Source: Micromonospora lupini str. Lupac 08 (GTDB taxonomy: Bacteria > Actinomycetota > Actinomycetes > Mycobacteriales > Micromonosporaceae). Taken from it: a stretch of DNA of 64,000 nucleotides. The position numbers and the translations under genes were made by a program. The stretch spans positions 5,058,636 through 5,122,635 of the forward strand of contig NZ_HF570108.1 in the NCBI RefSeq assembly GCF_000297395.2, read 5' to 3'. Positions 15,918-30,002 of the stretch are shown one piece after another. The notes beneath the pieces were generated by a model that worked only from the letters and a program-made list of their open reading frames with translations, made no database searches and was not told the origin of the DNA. Every line of letters begins with the position of its first letter. Position 1 is the first letter of the stretch.

Positions 15918-17879
15918 TCAGCGGACCATGGAACCGACCACCGGCTTCGTCAGCAGCGCCGACTGGTTGCGCTGGATGCCCGGGTCGAGCGTCTTGGCCA
16001 CGAAGATGGCGTGCCAGATGCAGAAGATCAGCACCGTCCACACCTTGCGGGAGTGGTCGGCCTCCTCCCGCTTGTGCTCGTCGAGCAGTCGCAGCGCGTA
16101 CGACAGGTCGAGCAGGTCACCCGCGCCCGAGGTGCTCAGCACGTGCCGGGCCCACTCGTACATCTCGCCGCGCAGCCAGACCCGGGTGGGCGTCGGGAAG
16201 CCCAGCTTCTTGCGGTTGACGATCGCCGGCGGCACGACACCCTGCAACGCCTGCCGCATCGCGTACTTGGTGGCGTCCGAGCGCGGCGGCAGCTTCAGGT
16301 CCACCGGGATCTTGGCCGCGACGTCGAAGACCTCGCGGTCGAGGAACGGCACCCGCACCTCAAGCGAGTGCGACATCGAGATCCGGTCGGCCTTGACCAG
16401 GATGTCGCCGCGCAGCCAGGTGTAGAGGTCGACGTACTGCATCTTGGTGACGTCGTCCAGCTCGGTGCACTCGGCGTAGATCGGGGCGGTGACGTCGGTG
16501 TAGCGCACCGAGGGGTCGTAGCGGCGCATCAGGTGCTGCTTCTCCTCCTCGGTGAACATCCGGGCGTTGCCGTAGTAGCGCTCCTCGATCGGGGTGGTGC
16601 CGCGCTCCAGGAAGCTCTTGCCCTTGACCCCCTGCGGGATCGCCTTGGAGACGGCGCGCAGCCCCTTCTGCACCCCGCCGGGCAGCCCGTTGACGGTGCC
16701 GAGCGACAGCGGCTCCCGGTAGATCGTGTAGCCGCCGAAGAACTCGTCGGCGCCCTCACCGGAGAGCACCACGGTGACGTGCTCGGCGGCCTTCTTGGCC
16801 ACGAAGTACAGCGGCACCAGCGCCGGGTCCGCCACCGGGTCGTCGAGGTGCCAGACGATCTTCGGCAGCGCGTCGATCATGTCCTGCGGACCGATCTTGG
16901 TGGGGATGGTGGTGACGTCCAGGTGCCGGGCCGACTCCTGCGCGACGTCGATCTCCGAATATCCCGGCACGTCGTAGCCGACGGTGAAGGTGAGGATGTT
17001 CGGGTTGAACTCGCGCGCCAGCGCGACGACCGCGGTGGAGTCGATGCCGCTGGAGAGGAACGAGCCGACCGGCACGTCGGAGCGCATGTGCATGCGGACG
17101 CTCTCGCGCAGCGTCTCGCGAATCTCGTGGTAGAGCTTCTGCTCGTCGTCGACCGGCGCGGGCCGGAACACCGGCCGGTACCACCGGCGGACGTCGATGC
17201 GCCCACCCGGGGACCAGCTCAGGTACTCCCCCGAGCCGATGCGGCTGATGCCCTTGTGCAGGGTGCCGGGCTCGGGAACGTACTGCAGCGTCAGGTAGTG
17301 GCTCAGGTTGGCCGCGTCCACACCCGCGTCGCCCTGGTAGTTGCTGTGCGCGAACGGCAGCAGCGCCTTCTTCTCCGACGCCAGGTACAGCCCGTCGGCG
17401 GTCTCCAGGTAGTGCAGCGGCTTGATGCCGAAGTAGTCGCGGGCGCCGAACGCGCGCCGTTCCTGCCGGTCCCAGATGACGAAGGCGAACATGCCGCGCA
17501 GGCGGGTGAGCACCTGCTCGCCCCAGAAGTGGTAGCCGGCGACGATCACCTCGCCGTCACCGGCGGTGGCGAACTGCGCGCCGAAGTTCCGGACGAGCTC
17601 GTCGCGCAGCTCGATGTAGTTGTAGATCTCACCGTTGAAGGTGAGCAGATAACGGCCGTTCGCGTAGGGCAGCGGCTCGTGACTCGACGCGACGTCGATG
17701 ATGGCGAGCCGCTTGTGGGCGAACACGCCGTCCGCGTACCGGCCGGAGGCGTCACCGACCACCTCGACCCCTGTCTCGTCGGGGCCGCGGTGGTGCAGGC
17801 ATTCCAATGCTCCGGCGATGTGGTCGCGGTGCGCCGCGGCGTTGCCGTTCGCGCTGAAGAAGGCCAGGAGTCCGCACAT
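15918..17879 (-). CDS. asnB: Asparagine synthetase (glutamine-hydrolysing)
   Basis: I choose ATG 17879 over the in-frame ATG 17888. GGAAAG then lies 9 bases upstream, and the class II amidotransferase needs Cys directly after Met (MCGLLAFFSANGN). The 653-residue protein has an N-terminal glutaminase domain (GPDETGVEVVGD, LTFNGEIYNY, GDGEVIVAGYHFWG) and a C-terminal ATP-pyrophosphatase synthetase domain (GSFLSSGIDSTAVVALA, VVLSGEGADEFFGGY, VRVPFLDREV). It makes asparagine from aspartate, ATP and glutamine. Single-gene unit; convergent with the LPMO gene, divergent from the aminopeptidase. Confidence 0.93.
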   Translation of the reverse strand: MCGLLAFFSANGNAAAHRDHIAGALECLHHRGPDETGVEVVGDASGRYADGVFAHKRLAIIDVASSHEPLPYANGRYLLTFNGEIYNYIELRDELVRNFGAQFATAGDGEVIVAGYHFWGEQVLTRLRGMFAFVIWDRQERRAFGARDYFGIKPLHYLETADGLYLASEKKALLPFAHSNYQGDAGVDAANLSHYLTLQYVPEPGTLHKGISRIGSGEYLSWSPGGRIDVRRWYRPVFRPAPVDDEQKLYHEIRETLRESVRMHMRSDVPVGSFLSSGIDSTAVVALAREFNPNILTFTVGYDVPGYSEIDVAQESARHLDVTTIPTKIGPQDMIDALPKIVWHLDDPVADPALVPLYFVAKKAAEHVTVVLSGEGADEFFGGYTIYREPLSLGTVNGLPGGVQKGLRAVSKAIPQGVKGKSFLERGTTPIEERYYGNARMFTEEEKQHLMRRYDPSVRYTDVTAPIYAECTELDDVTKMQYVDLYTWLRGDILVKADRISMSHSLEVRVPFLDREVFDVAAKIPVDLKLPPRSDATKYAMRQALQGVVPPAIVNRKKLGFPTPTRVWLRGEMYEWARHVLSTSGAGDLLDLSYALRLLDEHKREEADHSRKVWTVLIFCIWHAIFVAKTLDPGIQRNQSALLTKPVVGSMVR

Positions 17880-18012
17880 GGTGGTCATCTTTCCACGCGG
17901 TCCGTCGGCCCGTCGCAGCCGTCCGACGATCCGGAGCGCTCCCCGGCGCCACCAACACGAACCGGGCACGCGGTACCGTCGGGACCAGCAACGACGCGGA
18001 GGGAGCGGCGCA

Positions 18013-19494
18013 ATGACCGAGGAACGCACCGACGGTACGCCGACAGACGGCACGGAATCGCACGATCCGGACTTCCCGGAGGCGTTCCTGTCCTTCATGC
18101 GGCAGGGCTGGCGCGACACCGAACTCCCGGTCACGCCCCGCCCCGAGGCGCCCAACTACGCCAAGCGCCGCGCCGCGCTCTCGGCGGCCTTCCCCGGCGA
18201 GACACTCGTCATCCCGACCGGCGGCGAGAAGGTCCGCGCCAACGACACCGCCTACCCGTTCCGGCCGGGCAGCGACTTCGCCTACCTGACCGGTGACCAC
18301 GACCCGGACAGCGTGCTCGTGCTGCGCCCGAACGGTTCGGGGCACGACGCGACGCTGTACATGCGGCCCCGCTCGTCCCGCGAGACCGACGAGTTCTTCC
18401 GCAGCCGCCACGGCGAGCTGTGGGTCGGCCGGCGGCACACCCTCGGCGAGAAGTCCACCGAGCTGGGTCTGCCCACCGCCGACCTGACCGGCCTGGAGGC
18501 GACGCTCGCCGACCTGGCGCCCGGCCGCACCCGGGTGCTGCGCGGCTTCGACCCCCAGGTCGACGCGGCCGTCCGCCCGTACGACGGGGTCCGCGCCGAG
18601 GGGCAGCCGCCCCGTGACCGGGAGCTGGCGATCGCCATCTCGGAGCAGAAGCTGGTCAAGGACGAGTGGGAGATCGGCCAGCTCCAGGACGCCATCGACG
18701 CCACGGTGCGCGGCTTCGAGGACGTGGCCCGGATCCTCCCCGCCGACCGCGCCGTCTCGGAGCGACTGCTGGAGGGGATCTTCGCGCTGCGTGCCCGCCA
18801 CGACGGCAACGACGTCGGGTACGGCTCGATCGTCGGCGCCGGCGAGCACGCCACGATCCTGCACTGGGTGCACAACCACGGCGCCACCCGTCCGGGTGAC
18901 CTGCTGCTGATGGACATGGGCGTCGAGGGGCGCAACCTCTACACCGCCGACGTGACGCGGGTGCTGCCCGTCAGCGGCCGGTTCACCGCCCTGCAACGCC
19001 AGGTCTACGACATCGTGTACGCCTCACAGCAGGCCGGCATCGACGCGATCCGCCCCGGCGTCAAGTTCAAGGACGTCCACCTCACCTGCATGCGGGTGCT
19101 CGCCGAGGGCCTGGCCGACCTGGGCCTGCTGCCGGTGAGCGTGGACGAGGCCATGGACGAGAAGTCCTCGGTCTACCGCCGGTGGACGCTGCACGGTTTC
19201 GGTCACATGCTCGGCATCGACGTGCACGACTGCTCGAACGCCCGCAAGGAGACCTACCGCGACGGCGCCCTGGGCGAGGGCTACGTGCTCACCGTCGAGC
19301 CGGGCCTGTACTTCCAGCCGGAGGACGAGCTGGTCCCCGCCGAACTGCGCGGCATCGGCATCCGCATCGAGGACGACGTACTGGTCACCGCGACCGGCGC
19401 CGTGAACCTGTCCGCCGGCCTGCCGCGCACCGCCGACGAGGTGGAGACCTGGCTGGCCGAGCAGCGCGAAGCAGGCCCCCGCCTGCCCGTCTGA
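18013..19494 (+). CDS. pepP: Aminopeptidase P family metallopeptidase
   Basis: ATG 18013 follows GGAGGGAGC. The 493-residue product has the N-terminal creatinase-like domain (FLSFMRQGW, FAYLTGDHDPDSVLVLRP) and a C-terminal pita-bread M24 domain. The five metal ligands are visible: Asp in LLMDMGVEG, Asp in TADVTRVLPVSG, His in HGFGHMLGIDVHD, Glu in TVEPGLYF and Glu in GIRIEDDVLVT. It should remove N-terminal residues before proline, using two Mn ions, in the cytoplasm. The 133 bases to asnB are a divergent promoter region. Confidence 0.93.
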   Translation: MTEERTDGTPTDGTESHDPDFPEAFLSFMRQGWRDTELPVTPRPEAPNYAKRRAALSAAFPGETLVIPTGGEKVRANDTAYPFRPGSDFAYLTGDHDPDSVLVLRPNGSGHDATLYMRPRSSRETDEFFRSRHGELWVGRRHTLGEKSTELGLPTADLTGLEATLADLAPGRTRVLRGFDPQVDAAVRPYDGVRAEGQPPRDRELAIAISEQKLVKDEWEIGQLQDAIDATVRGFEDVARILPADRAVSERLLEGIFALRARHDGNDVGYGSIVGAGEHATILHWVHNHGATRPGDLLLMDMGVEGRNLYTADVTRVLPVSGRFTALQRQVYDIVYASQQAGIDAIRPGVKFKDVHLTCMRVLAEGLADLGLLPVSVDEAMDEKSSVYRRWTLHGFGHMLGIDVHDCSNARKETYRDGALGEGYVLTVEPGLYFQPEDELVPAELRGIGIRIEDDVLVTATGAVNLSAGLPRTADEVETWLAEQREAGPRLPV

Positions 19495-19580
19495 CCCTCC
19501 GACCGTCTGACCGCAGGCCCCGCCCCTCCCCTCGCCCCGACTCCCGGGTGCCGGCGGGAGGGGCGCGGCGTTCCCCCACC

Positions 19581-19972
19581 CCGTCGCGCCGACCGAGCGG
19601 CACCGGGCCGCCGGAACACGCGCTGTCGGCGCGACGGAGTGGACCACGCCCCGCGCGCCGAACAAGATCCACTCGACTTCCTTGAATCCGGGGCCTCCGA
19701 CCCACTCGGACAGCGCGCTTTCCAGGAACCCGAGTCGATCACCCCGAGAATGGTCACGTCCTGCCTGGCGGGCCCGGGACCACCCGACCACGGCCCGGCG
19801 CCATCGATCCACTCCAGGTCGCCGACGTTGCGGTGTCCGGGCGCCGGGATACCGCGATATCGGCGCAACGGAGTGGATCACGCCCCGCATTAGTCAAGAT
19901 CCACTCGGGTTCCTGGATGTCGGGGCTTCCGACCCGCTTGGAGAGCGCGCTTTCCAGGAACGCGAGTGGATC
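19581..19972. repeat. Cluster of four related palindromic hairpins
   Basis: Four inverted repeats fill most of the 704-base gap 19495-20198. The first is 19581-19593/19625-19637, a perfect 13-bp CCGTCGCGCCGAC arm. The second is 19666-19740. The third is 19805-19880, with outer arms GATCCACTCC/GGAGTGGATC. The fourth is 19898-19972. The second and fourth are homologous over all 75 bases (ends GATCCACTCG and GAGTSGATC, shared inner AGCGCGCTTTCCAGGAAC), and both are preceded by GGAGTGGAYCACGCCCCGC. Related copies lie at 33249 and 57197. No gene is evident here. Confidence 0.8.
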
Positions 19973-20060
19973 ACGCGCGGCGGCAGCGTTTGGGCTGCTC
20001 ACGCCTCTTCCTGTCACCCCGGACGGTTACCGGATCCCTGCCCCAACCTGAGGCATATGC

Positions 20061-20198
20061 GGGGTTTTCTCGGATACGTCCGCCTCGCGAAGATAGTTCT
20101 CATACGGTGGGCATCGGAGGCTGCAACCGATTTGTGGCTGGTCGTGGCGCTGCGGGCGGTGCGACCCCGTCTGGTAGTAGGAAGGGCGGAAGGCTCTG
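20061..20198 (+). promoter_or_regulatory. Upstream region of beta-helix gene 1, duplicated before gene 2
   Basis: From GGGGTT at 20061 to the ATG is 138 bases, identical in length to the region 22536-22673. Conserved blocks include TCGGATACG, TTCTCATACGGTG, CAACCGATTTGT and a purine-rich ribosome site. They probably contain the promoter and operator of both paralogues. Confidence 0.65.
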
Positions 20199-22373
20199 AT
20201 GTCCAACGACGTAACGAGTACCGACGGCGGGGCCTCGACGGCTCCGCCGACACGACGACGACGGGCGCTGTGGGTTGCCGGCGTCGCCGGCCTGACCGGG
20301 GTGGTCGGGCTGGCCGCCCTCGGTGGTGTGGCCGCCCGGGACGACAAGCCCACCTCCGGCCGGGTGTCCGACGCCCAGCCGTCGACCAACAGGCAGAACG
20401 TCAGCGACGCCGGCGGGAACACCGACGGTGGCAGGGAGAGTGGCGCCAAGGAGAGCGGCGGCGACGACGAGTGGAGCGGCGACGACTGGAGTGGCTTCGA
20501 CGACCGCGCCGGCAAGGACGACAAGCGGGACGAGAAGGACCGCACCAAGCAGGTGCCCTGCGACTCGGACAAGCTGATCCAGGCGATCACCTTCGCCAAC
20601 AACGGCGACGGCGGAGTGCTGGACCTGGCCAAGGGTTGCACGTACACCCTGACCCGCAATCAGGACGGCAACGGCCTCCCGGTGATCACCGAGCCCATCA
20701 CGCTCAAGGGCGAGCACACCACCATTGGTCGTGAGGCCACCGCCGACTACTTCCGCATCCTGAACGTCGGTCCGGGCGGGCAACTCACCCTCAAGGGCCT
20801 GAGCATCAAGGGTGGGCAGACCATCCAGCAGGCGATAACCGTGGATCCGGCGACGGTCTGGGGGCCGTACTCGCCCTCGGTCCGGGCCACCGCGGCGACG
20901 GCCGGATCGACGGTCGCCACCGCATCCGGCGCCGCGGCCAAGCCGGCGGGGGCGACAACGACGGCGACGAAGCCGGCGGCGACAACCGACCCGGCAACGA
21001 CGGCGGCAGCCAAGGCGGGAACGACGGCGGCCAATCCGACGGCGGCCAAGCAGGCAGCGACAACGGCGGCGGCGACCGCACCGGGAGCAGCCAAGGTGGC
21101 GGAGCCGACGGCGGCGACCAAGCCCGTGACCAAGGCGGCAGCGCCGACGGGAACAGCCAAGGCGGCCACGGACGCGGCAGCAGCCAAGGCGGCCACGGAC
21201 GCGGCAGCAGCCGAGCAGGTAGCGGCAGCCAAGGCGACGGCAGCCAAGGCGGCAGCAGCCAAGGCGACAGCAGCCAAGGCGACGGCGGAGTCGGCAGCAG
21301 CCAAGGCGACGGCGGAGTCGGCAGCAGCCAAGCAGGCAACGGCAAAGACGGCCGCGGCAGCGAAGGCAGCGGTAGACAAGCAGGCAGCGGCCAAGCAGGC
21401 TGCGGCCGAGCCAGGGACCACAGCGGCCCAGCAGGCAGCGACAATCGCCAAGGCCCCGCCGGCCGCGGCGAGCACGGCGGCGGTCGTGCCGCTGGTGGAG
21501 GAGCCCGGATTCAACGACGGTGCCGGGGTGCTCGTGCAGCCCGGGGGCCGGGCGGAGATCCTGGACAGTGAGCTGCTCTACAACCAGTCCGGCGGCAACG
21601 GCGGCGGGCTGGCCAACTTCGGCAGCACCAGGCTCAGCAAGACGACGGTCGCGCACAACACCGCCTTCTTCGTCGGCGGCGGCATCTTCAACGCCGGCGT
21701 ACTCCAGGTCGACGAGTCGAAGATCAAGGACAACACCGGAATCATCGGTGGCGGTGGCATCTCCAACGGCGCGCCGGCGATTCGCAGCGAGGGCGTTGTG
21801 GGCGGTTCGGTCTGGGTCTACAAGAGCGAGGTCACCGACAACGAGACGCTCGGCTTCGGCGGCGGCGTGCTGGATGTCGAGGGCACCACGACGCTGCACC
21901 AGACGACTGTCGGTGACAACACCGCGGTGCTCGAGGGTGGTGGCGTCGCGGTGGCGGACAGCCAGCTCACCCTCAAGGACGCCACGGTGGTCAAGAACAG
22001 CGCCGCCCGCGAGGGTGGCGGCCTGTTCGTGAGCTCCGACAGCGTTGCGACGATCGAGAACAGCAGGATCAAGGACAACACCTCGGGCTTGTCCGGCGCC
22101 GGCCTCTACAACGACGACGGCGTCACCACGCTGCGCGACAGCGAAGTGGTGGGCAACCGGGCCGTCGGTCCGTTCGGCCGCGGCGGCGGCATCGTCAACG
22201 CCGAGGGGAGCGAGGTCAGGCTCTACCGGACGACTGTGGCGTACAACTTCTCCACCCTCGAGCCGGGGGGCATCTTCAACAGCCTGGGCGGCACGGTCCT
22301 GCTGGACGACGAGTCCGCGGTCACTGCCAACCGCCCGACGAACTGCTTCAACGTTCGGGACTGCTTCGCCTGA
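20199..22373 (+). CDS. Secreted beta-helix repeat protein 1 with Ala/Lys/Thr-rich insert
   Basis: This 724-residue protein has an Arg-rich N-terminus and one hydrophobic segment (about residues 27-47), either a signal or an anchor. An acidic/basic linker leads to PCDSDKLIQAITFANNGDGGVLDLAKGCTYTL, the start of a right-handed parallel beta-helix. Coils with GGGIFNAG, GGGGISNG and similar turns follow to the end. Between residues about 228 and 428 lies a low-complexity A/K/T/Q insert built from AAKATAAK-type units, rich in the rare codon GCA. The next gene is a paralogue with only a short A/P/K linker there. Probably cell-surface or extracellular; ligand unknown. Confidence 0.75.
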   Translation: MSNDVTSTDGGASTAPPTRRRRALWVAGVAGLTGVVGLAALGGVAARDDKPTSGRVSDAQPSTNRQNVSDAGGNTDGGRESGAKESGGDDEWSGDDWSGFDDRAGKDDKRDEKDRTKQVPCDSDKLIQAITFANNGDGGVLDLAKGCTYTLTRNQDGNGLPVITEPITLKGEHTTIGREATADYFRILNVGPGGQLTLKGLSIKGGQTIQQAITVDPATVWGPYSPSVRATAATAGSTVATASGAAAKPAGATTTATKPAATTDPATTAAAKAGTTAANPTAAKQAATTAAATAPGAAKVAEPTAATKPVTKAAAPTGTAKAATDAAAAKAATDAAAAEQVAAAKATAAKAAAAKATAAKATAESAAAKATAESAAAKQATAKTAAAAKAAVDKQAAAKQAAAEPGTTAAQQAATIAKAPPAAASTAAVVPLVEEPGFNDGAGVLVQPGGRAEILDSELLYNQSGGNGGGLANFGSTRLSKTTVAHNTAFFVGGGIFNAGVLQVDESKIKDNTGIIGGGGISNGAPAIRSEGVVGGSVWVYKSEVTDNETLGFGGGVLDVEGTTTLHQTTVGDNTAVLEGGGVAVADSQLTLKDATVVKNSAAREGGGLFVSSDSVATIENSRIKDNTSGLSGAGLYNDDGVTTLRDSEVVGNRAVGPFGRGGGIVNAEGSEVRLYRTTVAYNFSTLEPGGIFNSLGGTVLLDDESAVTANRPTNCFNVRDCFA

Positions 22374-22402
22374 TCGGGTGGGGCTGAACCACATAGAGGG
22401 CG

Positions 22403-22436
22403 CGCCCCTCCGAGCCGGTCACGGCACGGAGGGGCG
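22403..22436 (+). terminator. Stem-loop terminator after beta-helix gene 1
   Basis: CGCCCCTCCG (22403-22412) pairs perfectly with CGGAGGGGCG (22427-22436). No T-run follows. Confidence 0.6.
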
Positions 22437-22535
22437 TACCCATTTGGGCTGCTCAGAGGCCCGACGGCCCGGCTTGGGGGCGGCGTGCCCGGCCGGGCCC
22501 TCCCGGCCGCCGAACGCGCAACGTGAACCTAATGT

Positions 22536-22673
22536 GGGGTTGTTTCGGATACGCCCGCGAGGCGAGGAACATTCTCATACGGTGTTTTTGGGAGCTACAA
22601 CCGATTTGTAGCAGGGGACGACCGCCTGAGGGCGGCGACCCTGTCTGGTACGAGGAGAGGGCAGAGAGCTCCG
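22536..22673 (+). promoter_or_regulatory. Upstream region of beta-helix gene 2, copy of the gene 1 region
   Basis: The region aligns with 20061-20198, same distance to the ATG, sharing TTCTCATACGGTG (22572-22584) and CAACCGATTTGT. It follows the terminator at 22403, so gene 2 probably has its own promoter. The rest of the 300-base gap holds nothing else recognised. Confidence 0.65.
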
Positions 22674-24320
22674 ATGTCCAACTACCTAACGAACAACGAA
22701 GCCTCCGGGCGGGCGACGGCCAAGAGCCGCCGCAAGCTCTGGCTCGCCAGCGGCGTGGCCGGTCTGACGGGCGTGATCAGCCTCGCGGCGGTGGGCGTCG
22801 CGGGCAGCGCCGGAGCGGTTGGCCTGAACTGGAACACCGCGCAGGTCAGCAAGGACGGCGACCAGCACGGTGACGAAGGCCGCGACTGGGACAAGGACAA
22901 GGACCAGGACAAGGGCAAGGACCGCGACAAGGACCACGAGCGCGGGAAGGAGGTGCCCTGCGACACCGACAAGCTGATTCAGGCGATCGTGTTCGCCAAC
23001 AACAAGCACGGCGGTGTGCTGGAGCTGGCCAAGGGCTGCACCTACAACCTGAGCCGCAACGACTACGAGGGCAACGGCCTTCCGATCATCACCGAGAACA
23101 TCACCCTCAAGGGCGAGCACACCACCATCGTCCGGGAGGCCACGGCCGACTACTTCCGGATCCTGAACGTCGGCAGCGGTGGTCACCTCACCATCAAGGG
23201 CCTGACCATCAAGGGTGGCCAGACCCTCGAACTGTTCGACTCCGTCGAGCCGGCGGCCGTCTGGGCGTCCTACTCGGACTCCGAGGCGATCGCGGCGCAG
23301 GTGAAGGCGGGCGTTCCGCTGAACCAGGCGCTCGCGACGCGGCAGGCCAACCCGAAGGCCGGCCTGAAGGCCGCGCCGAAGGTGACGCCGAAGGCCGCGA
23401 CGAAGGCGGCGCCGGGCGTCGTCACGCCGCTGGTCGAGGAGCCGGACGAGAACGACGGTGCCGGCATCCTGGTCCAGCCGGGTGGCACCGCCGAGATCCT
23501 GGAGTCCGAGGTCGTTCTCAACCAGTCGGGCGGCAACGGCGGTGGCGTGGCCAACTTCGGCACCACGAAGATCTGGCACAGCACCGTCACCCGCAACACC
23601 GCCTTCTTCTTCGGTGGGGGTGTCTTCAACGCCGGCCTGCTCAAGGTCGAGGAGTCGAAGATCACCGACAACACCGCAGTCATCGGTGGTGGCGGTATCT
23701 CCAACGGCGCCGCGCGGATCTTCACCGACGACGTCGACGGCGGGACCGTCGAGTTGAAGAAGGCTGAGATCACCGACAACGAGACGCTGGGCTTCGGCGG
23801 CGGCTACCTCGACATCGAGGGCAACACCACGGCGTACGAGACGAAGTTCGCCTCGAACACCGCGGTCCTCGCCGGTGGCGGTCTGGCCGCGGCGGACAGC
23901 CAGCTGAACCTGTACGGCAGCACTGTCGAGAAGAACAGCACCGCCGGTGTCGGCGGCGGCGTGGCCATCGCGTTCGACAGCGCTGTCACGTTCGAGAAGG
24001 GCGCCATCAAGGACAACACCGCCGGGTTCTTCGGCGGCGGGCTCTTCAACGCCGGCAGCATCACCACGCTTCGGGAGACCGAGGTCGTGGGCAACCGGGC
24101 GATCGGTCCTATCGGGGTCGGTGGCGGCATCTTCAACATCTTCGGCGAGGTCAACCTGTCGAAGGCGAAGGTCGCCCACAACTTCTCCACCTTCGAGCCG
24201 GGCGGGGTCTTCAGCTTCTTCGGCGAGGTGAACGTGGACGACAAGTCCGCGATCACCGCGAACCGTCCGACGAACTGCCTGGCCATCCCGGGCGGCACCA
24301 TCGAGAACTGCTTCGCCTGA
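22674..24320 (+). CDS. Secreted beta-helix repeat protein 2
   Basis: This 548-residue paralogue of the preceding gene has a Lys/Arg N-terminus and a signal-like helix ending AGSAGA (about residues 22-47). A Lys/Asp-rich charged linker (DKDKDQDKGKDRDKDHE) follows. The shared module starts EVPCDTDKLIQAIVFANN, and about ten beta-helix coils with GGGVFNAG/GGGGISNG turns end at the conserved IENCFA (INV..DCFA in gene 1). The two proteins align throughout, except for the long A/K/T insert of gene 1. This indicates a tandem duplication including the promoter. Extracellular or wall-associated; function unknown. Confidence 0.78.
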   Translation: MSNYLTNNEASGRATAKSRRKLWLASGVAGLTGVISLAAVGVAGSAGAVGLNWNTAQVSKDGDQHGDEGRDWDKDKDQDKGKDRDKDHERGKEVPCDTDKLIQAIVFANNKHGGVLELAKGCTYNLSRNDYEGNGLPIITENITLKGEHTTIVREATADYFRILNVGSGGHLTIKGLTIKGGQTLELFDSVEPAAVWASYSDSEAIAAQVKAGVPLNQALATRQANPKAGLKAAPKVTPKAATKAAPGVVTPLVEEPDENDGAGILVQPGGTAEILESEVVLNQSGGNGGGVANFGTTKIWHSTVTRNTAFFFGGGVFNAGLLKVEESKITDNTAVIGGGGISNGAARIFTDDVDGGTVELKKAEITDNETLGFGGGYLDIEGNTTAYETKFASNTAVLAGGGLAAADSQLNLYGSTVEKNSTAGVGGGVAIAFDSAVTFEKGAIKDNTAGFFGGGLFNAGSITTLRETEVVGNRAIGPIGVGGGIFNIFGEVNLSKAKVAHNFSTFEPGGVFSFFGEVNVDDKSAITANRPTNCLAIPGGTIENCFA

Positions 24321-24346
24321 TCAGGGCGTAGCGCCAGCACGACGGG

Positions 24347-24381
24347 CCGGCCCCCTTCCGCACGACGCGGAAGGGGGCCGG
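24347..24381. terminator. Bidirectional terminator
   Basis: Perfect 15-bp arms (CCGGCCCCCTTCCGC at 24347-24361, complement at 24367-24381) with a 5-base loop lie between the convergent beta-helix gene 2 and the pullulanase gene. Confidence 0.85.
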
Positions 24382-24390
24382 TCCACGTCC

Positions 24391-29892
<5,502 letters not shown>

Positions 29893-29930
29893 CGACGGCC
29901 TTCCTCTGGTCGTGATTGGCCGCACGCTAA

Positions 29931-29991
29931 CCCTTGCCGAAACAATCTGCAATACCTTGCAAACAAAGTCGTAACAGAGCAAGGTCCTTGC
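29931..29991 (-). promoter_or_regulatory. CTTGC boxes, probable maltose-regulator (MalR-type) operators
   Basis: The pulA promoter region contains CCTTGCC (29932-29938), CCTTGCAAA (29955-29963) and the palindrome GCAAGGTCCTTGC (29979-29991). Streptomyces maltose and amylase genes are controlled by a LacI-type MalR/Reg1 binding CTTGCA-type repeats. The match in motif and target class supports the same control here; no malR gene is in the window. Confidence 0.6.
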
Positions 29992-30002
29992 GGAAGGGCA
30001 GC

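Noticed and set aside
16011..18296. A 761-codon plus-strand frame opposite asnB
   Set aside because: Its composition mirrors asnB antisense codons. It runs through the pepP start and has no ribosome site.
20735..21570. Gly/Ser/Gln-rich +2 frame in the beta-helix 1 gene as a separate gene
   Set aside because: It has no start codon or ribosome site and ends inside the beta-helix region. Kept as a finding about dual-frame composition only.
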